Positions 1 through 5,118 of a stretch of 9,508 nt of DNA are shown here, one piece after another (position 1 is the stretch's first letter; each line of letters starts with the position of its first letter). Source of the DNA: Lachnospiraceae bacterium. Lineage in GTDB: Bacteria; Bacillota; Clostridia; Lachnospirales; Lachnospiraceae. The position numbers were made by a program, and so were the translations under genes. Location of the stretch: the NCBI GenBank assembly GCA_003447895.1, contig DLYC01000247.1:2437-11944 (forward strand). The letters run 5' to 3'. The notes beneath the pieces were generated by a model that saw only the letters and a program-made list of their open reading frames with translations, had not been told where the DNA came from and did not search any database.

Positions 1-401
1 CCTCTCCCGAATCCGGACGTCCTGCCCGAGCCGCCGAACATATCGCCGAACATACTGCGGAAAAGGTCCTCCGCATCCTGGCCGCTGAAGTGGAAGCTCT
101 GATAGCCGTTTCCGCCATTGCTGTAATACTGATACCCGCCGGGACCTCCCGCGCCGCCGGCCTGTCCGGCGCCGCTTCCGTCAAAGGCGGCATAGCCGTA
201 AGTGTCGTAGAGTTTTCTCTTCTCGGGATCGCTCAGGATCGCATACGCTTCTCCGACATCCTTGAACTTCTTCTCAGCTTCCTTGTCTCCGGGGTTTGCG
301 TCCGGGTGATACTTCTTGGCAAGCTTTCTGTAAGCTGACTTCAGCTTCTTATCGTCCGCGGTGCGGTCTACACCGAGAATTTCATATAAATCTTTCTTCA
401 T
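1..401 (-). CDS. J-domain (DnaJ-type) co-chaperone, N-terminal part
   Basis: This is a partial gene: the start is inside the window and the 3' end lies beyond the left edge, leaving about 133 codons. The N-terminus ([19 protein letters not shown]) opens a classical J domain of about 70 residues. It holds the HPD motif ([16 protein letters not shown], about residues 31-46) that stimulates Hsp70 ATPase activity, and ends in the usual [12 protein letters not shown] helix IV. A Gly-rich stretch follows (AGGAGGPGG), then an F/D-rich segment ([23 protein letters not shown]). This is the normal layout of DnaJ and CbpA-like proteins. Whether a zinc-finger region follows cannot be seen, so canonical DnaJ and CbpA-type are both possible. 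No grpE or dnaK lies upstream, which argues against the housekeeping operon. The start is set by GGAGG at 410-414, eight bases before ATG. It is a cytoplasmic chaperone partner by family. Confidence 0.93.
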   Translation of the reverse strand, partial: MKKDLYEILGVDRTADDKKLKSAYRKLAKKYHPDANPGDKEAEKKFKDVGEAYAILSDPEKRKLYDTYGYAAFDGSGAGQAGGAGGPGGYQYYSNGGNGYQSFHFSGQDAEDLFRSMFGDMFGGSGRTSGFGR

Positions 402-432
402 CTTTCATTCCTCCACTCTATAACATTCATCT

Positions 433-461
433 GCCTGCGCGCGGTCTGTCCCCGCGCAGGC
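433..461 (-). promoter_or_regulatory. Stem-loop in the leader of the J-domain gene
   Basis: GCCTGCGCG (433-441) and CGCGCAGGC (453-461) form a perfect 9-bp GC-rich stem around an 11-base loop. In the transcript it lies between the putative start site near 488 and the ribosome binding site at 410-414. No U-tract follows it, so it is not a standard intrinsic terminator. It may protect the mRNA end, affect translation, or be incidental. Only the structure is seen; a role is inference. Confidence 0.4.
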
Positions 462-494
462 ATCCACAATCCAAGTTATAATTGTTCTATCTTG

Positions 495-523
495 AATATA
501 ACAGACGTTTCCTTGAAAGACAA
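495..523 (-). promoter_or_regulatory. Sigma-A-type promoter of the J-domain gene
   Basis: On the minus strand a -35 box TTGTCT (518-523) is followed after exactly 17 bases by TATATT (495-500). The -10 box is preceded by TGT, giving an extended -10 (TGnTATATT). Matches to consensus are 4/6 and 5/6. Transcription would begin near 488, leaving a leader of roughly 85 bases before the ATG at 401. The -35 box is only two bases from the palindrome at 526-548. The promoter suggests that the J-domain gene can be expressed independently of the kinase gene upstream. No CIRCE (HrcA) operator is visible. Confidence 0.62.
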
Positions 524-525
524 GC

Positions 526-548
526 TTTATGGTGCCAGGCACCATAAA
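526..548. repeat. Short palindromic repeat, copy 1 (REP-like)
   Basis: A perfect 23-bp palindrome: arm TTTATGGTGCC (526-536), central A, arm GGCACCATAAA (538-548). A near-identical copy lies 27 bases away at 576-598. Palindromes with a GGTGCC-N-GGCACC core recur in many clostridial genomes and resemble REP elements mobilised by RAYT/IS200-like transposases; that link is recollection and inference, and no transposase is in the window. It lies directly upstream of the J-domain gene's -35 box and downstream of the kinase stop. With no U-tract on the minus strand it is a poor terminator for the kinase gene. Confidence 0.75.
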
Positions 549-575
549 ATTTTTATAAACTTTATAAATTTTGAG

Positions 576-598
576 TTTACGGTGCCTGGCACCATAAA
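576..598. repeat. Short palindromic repeat, copy 2 (inverted, overlaps the kinase 3' end)
   Basis: TTTACGGTGCC (576-586), central T, GGCACCATAAA (588-598): 11-bp arms with one mismatch. Read on the minus strand it matches copy 1 at 22 of 23 positions, so the two copies are inverted relative to each other around a 27-base AT-rich spacer (549-575). Such paired inverted copies are typical of REP doublets. This copy encodes the last residues (LWCQAP) and the TAA stop (577-579) of the giant kinase gene, so its arrival probably re-set that protein's C-terminus. Confidence 0.72.
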
Positions 599-3500
599 CC
601 CGCCTGCCGCATGATCTCGGCCAGCGTGCGGTAGCGAAGACGCCCGTACACGATCTCCCGCCCACTCCCGCTGCGCAGGACAAACGCCCCCTTGTCGTGA
701 TCAAATCCCACGACATTTCTGATGGGCCTCACCACCTCGATCCCCTGATCATAGACATCGATCAGATAGCCGACCCCCGAATCCGTATAGCACAACGCAT
801 CCCGCTCCGGAAAGTACACCTGCGCACTCCCGGCCTCGCTCCGAAGAAGCCCCCTCGGCAGCTCCGCCTCACCAAGAAGCGCCCCGTCACACCCGTACAG
901 CCGCACCTTATCCTGAAGCCCGACGAATATCCCCGCGCCATCCGGCAGCAGGCTCAGCGTCAAAATATCGCGCCCCACACTGACCTTCTTCACCCCCTCG
1001 GTTTCGATCTCAAAGCTCGTCCCGTCGCCGCAGATCCTGACCTCAATAATGCCGGGCGCGCGATCCGCCCCGGTGCCGGTCCCGGCACCTCCGCCTTCAC
1101 CGGCTGCATCCGCCCCGGCACCGCCACCCGCACCATACTCCGTCCGAGTCACCCGGTCGTCCCCGGCCGCGGAGGCCAAGGCCGCTCCTTCCGCCTCCGC
1201 CATCACCTGATAGCTGTCATCCGAAAGGCCCCTTTCATAGCGGATCACCGTCCCATGCTCCGCCTCGCCCGTAATGTAAAAGCGCGACGCATCCGCGCAC
1301 AGAACCGCCGTGCCCGCAGGGAAACTTCTCACGCCGCGGCACTCCTGCATGTCGAGCGTCTTGGGAAGATACAGGATCTCCCCGTTGTCCAGGACAAACC
1401 TGAGCGCGCCTCCTGCCTCATCGGCACCGGCTCCTCCGGATTCGCCCGCGTCGCCTCCGACTCCATCGCCTCTGGCCCCACCGGATCCAACTCCGCCTCC
1501 TGCCCAGCCTTCTCCAACCTCGTCCCAATACACGATCGCCGAATCCAGCTGCACTCTTCGAAGGCACCTGCCGTCCTCCTCCCCGAGGATCAGCACCGTA
1601 TTCCCGACAGCCGCGACCACCGCGCTCACGCCGTCCAACCGCACGGGCCTGATCTGAGGCTCCCAAAGCCCCCGCAGGTCCGCATCCGTCTCCGCATAGC
1701 TCCAGACCTTCTCGCCGCTCCCGGCCTCATAGCAGCTGATCCGGAAATTCTTCGCCCCGATCCGGTCCGCGTAATGCACCTCATCCGCAGACTTCCGGAC
1801 ATTGACCGGTCCGTCATACTTGGCCGCCAGAACCCTTCCGCCGTCCGCAAACAGGACCTTCTCCGTCCTGTAAGACCCCCACGGATCAGCCTCCGAGAGC
1901 CCCCTCTCTGTCAAAATATCGTCCCCAAGGTCATAAATCCGCAGTACCATTTCCGCCCGGTCCGCCTGCCCCTTCGTCTCTGTACAAATGCAGGCTATAT
2001 ACCTTCCGTCATCAGACAGGTCACAGGCAAACCCGAACGGATTCTTCCGCTCCTTCGCTTCAAACGTATGCTCACCGCGAAGCGCCCCGTCCGCCAGATT
2101 CCTCTCCTCGATGACAATCTGTCCGCTTTGGCCGGAACGGAACAGAACATAGACACTTCCGCGCCCCGCGTGCACCAGGACCTGCCCGAACTCTTCTCCC
2201 TGCGCTTCCTTCTTCCAGATCACTTCCCCGCTCTCATATCCGAAGCAGACGATTTCGCGGTCGGACCACAGGATCAGCTGCCCGTCCTCTTCATTCAGGA
2301 GACTTCTCCCCTCGGTATACATCTGCTCCGCCAGCGCATACGCACTGTCAAGGGACGAGACCAGTCTGCGCTCAGCGGTATCAAAGACACTGACCTTCCG
2401 GTCTCCGATCATAAAAAGCCTTGTGCCGTCACTGTTCAAAAAACAGGCCTTCGGAGCGCTTCCCGTTATCTCCCTGAAGACGCCTGTCGGAACGATCGTG
2501 TCGGCGGCCTCCTCCGGCTGTACATACAGGTTCAGGCACTCGATCAGCAGTTTTTTCATCACTGACCGCCTGTGACAGCCTGTCTCTGTCAGCTCCAGAG
2601 AAGCCAGCGCGCTCTCTGCCGCCTTCCCGTACTCCTTTTTGTCATAAAAATCCTGCGCCTGCGCCGACAGAAGCTCTGCCTGTCTGTCCTTTTGCAGGTC
2701 CGCCTCCCTCTGCGCCTTCTGCGCGATCAGGCTCTCCTGCTCCGCGATCTGTCTCTGCTGCTCCGCGATCCGGTTCGCCTTCACCGCCGCATAGCCCAGA
2801 AAACCTGCGAGCGCACACAGCGCGACCGTCGCCGCGGCAAATCCCCGCTTCATTCTGTACAGGCGGTCACGCTGCCGGAGAGCCTCGTAGGTAGTATTCA
2901 GGATCGGGGCCGCGATCCGCAGTGTGACGTCCCCGCGGATCTTCCTCTCGATCTGCCGCCGCTCCTCCGCGGTCGAATCCGACTGCCGCCGCTCCTCCGC
3001 CCTCGCATCCGCCGCCAAAAGATTGTCCTCCGTAAGGCCGCTCTCCCTGAGCGCCTCCGGGAACACCTCCCCCGGCTCTCCCTCAAGAATCACCGCCAGG
3101 ACTCTGGACGGATCATGGTGCGCAAGGAAGGTCCTGATCTCTTCTCCCACCCACCGGGACTCCCTCGCCCTTTTTGAGAGAAGGACGATCAGCCACTCGG
3201 AATTTGTGAGCGCCGCCTTGATGCTCTCCCCGTAGTCCGCGCAGGAGGACAGCTCCCCCGTATCGAGAAAGACCCTCCTGATCTTCCTCTCCCCGAAGGC
3301 CGAATCCCTGTACCGCTCCAGCGAATCGCGAAGCGCCAGGGCCGCCGCGTTCTCCTTTTCCCCGTGCGCGTAGCAGAGGAACGCGTCGAACTGCGCCGCT
3401 GTGAGAGGATCCGTATGGGGCGCCAGGAGCTTTCGCATCTCCTCCACATCCGCGAGCATCTCTCCTGCGGTCCCGTATCTCATGGCCGGGTCGTTTTGGA

Positions 3501-4527
3501 GCGCTTTGGCAAGAATGGCCTGCATCTTCGGGACCAGATGCCTCGGGCACCCCGTCTTTCTGACTGCGAAGGCCGGAATGAACCTTCCCGTCCTGTTCGC
3601 CGCAAGCTCCGCGGTCGTATATCTGTGCCCCGTTAAGAGAACGAGCAGGAGGCAGCCGATGCTGTAAAGATCCGCCTGCCTGCCGAGCCGCAGATGCCCG
3701 TCATTGTGATACAGGATCTCCGGCGCCGAGAACCCCCGGGTCGAGTAGATCACCCGGTCCGCGATCTCCGCGCAGAGCCCGTCCGGCAGCATGGGCCTTG
3801 CCGCGCCAAAATCGAGCAGCGTGATCATGTTGTCGCCCCGGTCCAGCACGCCCTTTATAAATACGTTTCCGTCCTGGACATCCAAGTGAAGATAGCCCGC
3901 CCTGTGGACCTCCTCCACCGCGAAAAGCACCTGCCGGATCACCTCAAAGGCCTCCCGGACATTCAGCCTTTTTCTGTCCCCGAGAGCCCTTCTAAGCGAC
4001 TCCCCCTTGTCCGACAAGAGCTCCATGACCGAGATCTGATTGGACACCGGATGAAAGTCCCCTGAATCCAAGCTCTCTGAATCAATGGCCCCGGAATCCA
4101 AGCCCTCTGAATCCAAGCCCTCTGAATCCAAGCCTTCTGATTTGTCAAAAGACAGCTCCACTTGAGAATACGCCTCGATGATCGGGGTCAGGCGGAAGGC
4201 CTTTTGATAGATCTTCCCCGAGATCTCCCCTTCCTCCCTCTGCATGCTCTTGAGTCTCTCCAGATAGCGGGCCGCCTCGGTCCCCCCGCCGGACGGACAG
4301 ATCTCCCCCGCGCCGTTTCTCTGAAATTCAAATCGCCCAGAGTCCGGATAGCACTCCTTCACGGCATACCGTATAGGGCTCGTCCGATAGCCGCCTTTGT
4401 CCGGCAAACTGCGGAGAGCGGGGTAGAGAATGCTCCCCCCGCCTTCCCCGATCGGCTCGCCGGTGATCGTATAGATGATATTCCCGGAAACCCTGATCCG
4501 CGTTCCCGGCTTTAAGTAATCCCGCAT
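577..4527 (-). CDS. Ser/Thr protein kinase - TIR - transmembrane - coiled coil - beta-propeller fusion protein
   Basis: A protein of 1316 residues. The kinase domain (about 5-370) has a Gly loop GEGGGS (27-32), the catalytic Lys in YAVKE (57), HLDVQDGN in place of HRD (Asp216, Asn221), DFG (239-241) and APE (268-270), so it looks catalytically complete. A TIR domain follows (about 379-498): FDAFLCYA, VFLDTGELSSCADYGESI and SRWVGEEI, where Glu462 fits the NADase position of bacterial TIRs. Next come an EERRQ linker, one membrane helix (562-582) and a heptad coiled coil (583-645). The C-terminal half (about 680-1310) is beta-rich with propeller-like blades, probably divergent WD/PQQ-type, interrupted by two Gly/Ala tracts. 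TIR-TM-WD40 proteins are a known architecture; the kinase in front is the added part. The start at 4527 is chosen for AAGGAAGG seven bases or fewer upstream; an in-frame ATG at 4569 has no such site. The C-terminus is formed by a palindromic repeat. Function is inferred: membrane-anchored sensing and signalling, possibly defence. Confidence 0.92.
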   Translation of the reverse strand: MRDYLKPGTRIRVSGNIIYTITGEPIGEGGGSILYPALRSLPDKGGYRTSPIRYAVKECYPDSGRFEFQRNGAGEICPSGGGTEAARYLERLKSMQREEGEISGKIYQKAFRLTPIIEAYSQVELSFDKSEGLDSEGLDSEGLDSGAIDSESLDSGDFHPVSNQISVMELLSDKGESLRRALGDRKRLNVREAFEVIRQVLFAVEEVHRAGYLHLDVQDGNVFIKGVLDRGDNMITLLDFGAARPMLPDGLCAEIADRVIYSTRGFSAPEILYHNDGHLRLGRQADLYSIGCLLLVLLTGHRYTTAELAANRTGRFIPAFAVRKTGCPRHLVPKMQAILAKALQNDPAMRYGTAGEMLADVEEMRKLLAPHTDPLTAAQFDAFLCYAHGEKENAAALALRDSLERYRDSAFGERKIRRVFLDTGELSSCADYGESIKAALTNSEWLIVLLSKRARESRWVGEEIRTFLAHHDPSRVLAVILEGEPGEVFPEALRESGLTEDNLLAADARAEERRQSDSTAEERRQIERKIRGDVTLRIAAPILNTTYEALRQRDRLYRMKRGFAAATVALCALAGFLGYAAVKANRIAEQQRQIAEQESLIAQKAQREADLQKDRQAELLSAQAQDFYDKKEYGKAAESALASLELTETGCHRRSVMKKLLIECLNLYVQPEEAADTIVPTGVFREITGSAPKACFLNSDGTRLFMIGDRKVSVFDTAERRLVSSLDSAYALAEQMYTEGRSLLNEEDGQLILWSDREIVCFGYESGEVIWKKEAQGEEFGQVLVHAGRGSVYVLFRSGQSGQIVIEERNLADGALRGEHTFEAKERKNPFGFACDLSDDGRYIACICTETKGQADRAEMVLRIYDLGDDILTERGLSEADPWGSYRTEKVLFADGGRVLAAKYDGPVNVRKSADEVHYADRIGAKNFRISCYEAGSGEKVWSYAETDADLRGLWEPQIRPVRLDGVSAVVAAVGNTVLILGEEDGRCLRRVQLDSAIVYWDEVGEGWAGGGVGSGGARGDGVGGDAGESGGAGADEAGGALRFVLDNGEILYLPKTLDMQECRGVRSFPAGTAVLCADASRFYITGEAEHGTVIRYERGLSDDSYQVMAEAEGAALASAAGDDRVTRTEYGAGGGAGADAAGEGGGAGTGTGADRAPGIIEVRICGDGTSFEIETEGVKKVSVGRDILTLSLLPDGAGIFVGLQDKVRLYGCDGALLGEAELPRGLLRSEAGSAQVYFPERDALCYTDSGVGYLIDVYDQGIEVVRPIRNVVGFDHDKGAFVLRSGSGREIVYGRLRYRTLAEIMRQAGLWCQAP
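1051..1134 (-). other. Gly/Ala-rich low-complexity insertion in the propeller (second)
   Basis: About 28 residues composed almost entirely of Gly, Ala, Asp, Glu and Thr (starting GAGGGAGADAAGEGGG) interrupt the C-terminal beta-rich half of the kinase-TIR protein. It follows VTRTEY and precedes GIIEVRICGDG, which resumes beta-strand character. It most likely forms a flexible surface loop between blades. The codons are very GC-rich, compatible with expansion by slippage. No function can be read from it. Confidence 0.6.
1402..1515 (-). other. Gly/Ala-rich low-complexity insertion in the propeller (first)
   Basis: About 38 residues, dominated by Gly with Ala, Asp, Glu and Ser (starting GEGWAGGGVGSGGARGDG), lie between YWDEV and LRFVLDNGEILYLP. 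Both flanks are beta-strand-like, so the insert should be a disordered loop of the propeller. It resembles the second insert in composition although the two are about 90 residues apart, suggesting the same local expansion process. Only the composition is observed. Confidence 0.6.
2953..3012 (-). repeat. 30-bp tandem duplication in the linker after the TIR domain
   Basis: Two adjacent 30-bp units (2953-2982 and 2983-3012) match at 26 of 30 positions; the first 18 bases on the plus strand are identical. They encode two 10-residue units, ADARAEERRQ and SDSTAEERRQ, just after the TIR domain. The duplication lengthens a charged, probably helical linker towards the membrane helix and keeps the frame. 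Confidence 0.7.
4051..4140 (-). repeat. Six-unit 15-bp tandem repeat inside the kinase domain
   Basis: Six consecutive 15-bp units read on the minus strand as variants of TCAGAGGGCTTGGAT. Units two and three (4111-4125 and 4096-4110) are identical, unit one (4126-4140) differs by one base, and units four to six are more diverged. They encode SEGLD, SEGLD, SEGLD, SGAID, SESLD, SGDFH. The repeat sits between the segment LTPIIEAYSQVELSFDK and the hinge-like ISVMELL, so it should be an acidic loop between the beta4 and beta5 strands of the kinase N-lobe. Each unit is a whole number of codons, so copy-number change would vary the loop without breaking the gene. Confidence 0.85.
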
Positions 4528-4570
4528 AGGTCCTTCCTTCATCCCAAATGATCGTGACGATTTAAGCATA

Positions 4571-5032
4571 TCAGATTGCCGTTTTTTTTAGTATATCCAA
4601 TATTTTGGCAGGGTCTCTGTCCTCCCTTCGCCAGCGCGTGCCTGCCTCCACGGCGAGGATCAGGCGCTCCCTCTCCTCCGCGCCAAGGCTCCCGCACAGG
4701 CCGCTCCCGGACCGGATTGCCCTCTTCCAGTCCCTGTACAGCTGAAAGCTTCCGGGCGCTCTCTGCCCGCTGACCCGCTCGTACCAGACCGCCATGACGG
4801 TATAGAGACCGGACCGCGCGTCCGCCTCATACTTCTCCCCCCGAAGGTGGGCTTTTCTCAATTCGGGCGGAAGGCGGGGATCGTGCCAGCCGTAAGAAGC
4901 CGGCTCGCGGGCCTCTCCGCTTTTGAGGGGAGCACCGGCTTCCCCGGAAGTCTTCCGGCCGGTCGCCGGGTCCTCCGTTTTGAGGGCCAAAGCGAGAATG
5001 TCTTTCACGATTTCGTCCATAATGCTGCCCAT
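4571..5032 (-). CDS. Hypothetical protein upstream of the kinase-TIR gene
   Basis: A soluble, charged protein of 153 residues that I do not recognise. It begins MGSIMDEIVKDILALALK, a probable amphipathic helix. A disordered Gly/Glu/Ala/Lys linker follows (about 20-45). The C-terminal part is mostly helical and rich in Trp, Tyr and Arg (ASYGWHDPRLPPELRK, then SGLYTVMAVWYERVSG, then FQLYRDWKRAI). It has no signal peptide or membrane helix. The ATG at 5032 is preceded by GGAAGGAGG with a 5-base gap. A TTG at 5050, six codons upstream in frame, has GGAGG eight bases before it and is a real alternative. Its stop is 43 bases before the kinase start on the same strand, so the two genes are probably one operon and the proteins may be partners. 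The last codons run through an A8 tract. Confidence 0.75.
   Translation of the reverse strand: MGSIMDEIVKDILALALKTEDPATGRKTSGEAGAPLKSGEAREPASYGWHDPRLPPELRKAHLRGEKYEADARSGLYTVMAVWYERVSGQRAPGSFQLYRDWKRAIRSGSGLCGSLGAEERERLILAVEAGTRWRREDRDPAKILDILKKTAI
4582..4589 (-). other. A8 homopolymer tract at the 3' end of the upstream gene
   Basis: On the minus strand CTA AAA AAA ACG GCA ATC TGA ends the 153-residue protein. The kinase frame is closed by a TAA that straddles the start of this same A-run (4588-4590) and is open from there on. Loss of one A, or a +1 slip, would therefore continue from the small protein directly into the kinase frame without a stop. In the reference reading the two genes are separate, and the kinase has its own ribosome binding site. 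Confidence 0.7.
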
Positions 5033-5050
5033 GCGGGCCTCCTTCCTCAA

Positions 5051-5079
5051 TTGATTTTCCTCCGCATCCTATTTACAAT
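5051..5079 (+). promoter_or_regulatory. Sigma-A-type promoter of the 396-residue gene
   Basis: TTGATT (5051-5056) and TACAAT (5074-5079) are separated by exactly 17 bases and match the consensus boxes at 4/6 and 5/6 positions. Transcription would start near 5086, about 33 bases before the ATG at 5119, leaving room for the AAAGGAG site at 5104-5110. The -10 box lies within the palindrome at 5066-5089. A promoter for the divergent minus-strand operon must also lie in this spacer or just inside the flanks; only a weak candidate (TTGAAG, 17-base gap, TACATA) is visible. Confidence 0.65.
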
Positions 5080-5089
5080 GAAATAGGAT
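5066..5089. promoter_or_regulatory. Palindromic operator candidate in the divergent spacer
   Basis: ATCCTATTT (5066-5074) and AAATAGGAT (5081-5089) are perfect inverted 9-mers separated by ACAATG. The site spans the -10 box and predicted start point of the plus-strand promoter and lies in the only spacer from which the opposite-strand operon can start. That is the classic position of a dimeric repressor operator controlling both directions. The regulator is unknown; the 396-residue protein is one possible autoregulator. As RNA it could also form a small hairpin, but no U-tract follows. Confidence 0.6.
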
Positions 5090-5118
5090 ATGTAAGAGCG
5101 GCAAAAGGAGCCTTCAAG

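Noticed and set aside
433..461. Possible intrinsic terminator for the kinase gene.
   Set aside because: The stem is good but no U-tract follows on the minus strand, and it lies downstream of the J-domain gene's predicted promoter, so it belongs to that leader.
402..520. A CIRCE (HrcA) operator upstream of the J-domain gene.
   Set aside because: The only inverted repeat here is GCCTGCGCG/CGCGCAGGC, which does not match the TTAGCACTC-N9-GAGTGCTAA pattern.
697..2565. A 622-codon open frame on the plus strand, opposite the kinase-TIR gene.
   Set aside because: Its composition (Arg, Pro, His and Ile rich, no recognisable domain) is typical of the antisense of a GC-rich gene, and the opposite strand encodes clear kinase, TIR and propeller features.
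4051..4140. CRISPR array.
   Set aside because: The units are 15 bp, contiguous without spacers and in frame within the kinase gene, so this is a coding tandem repeat.
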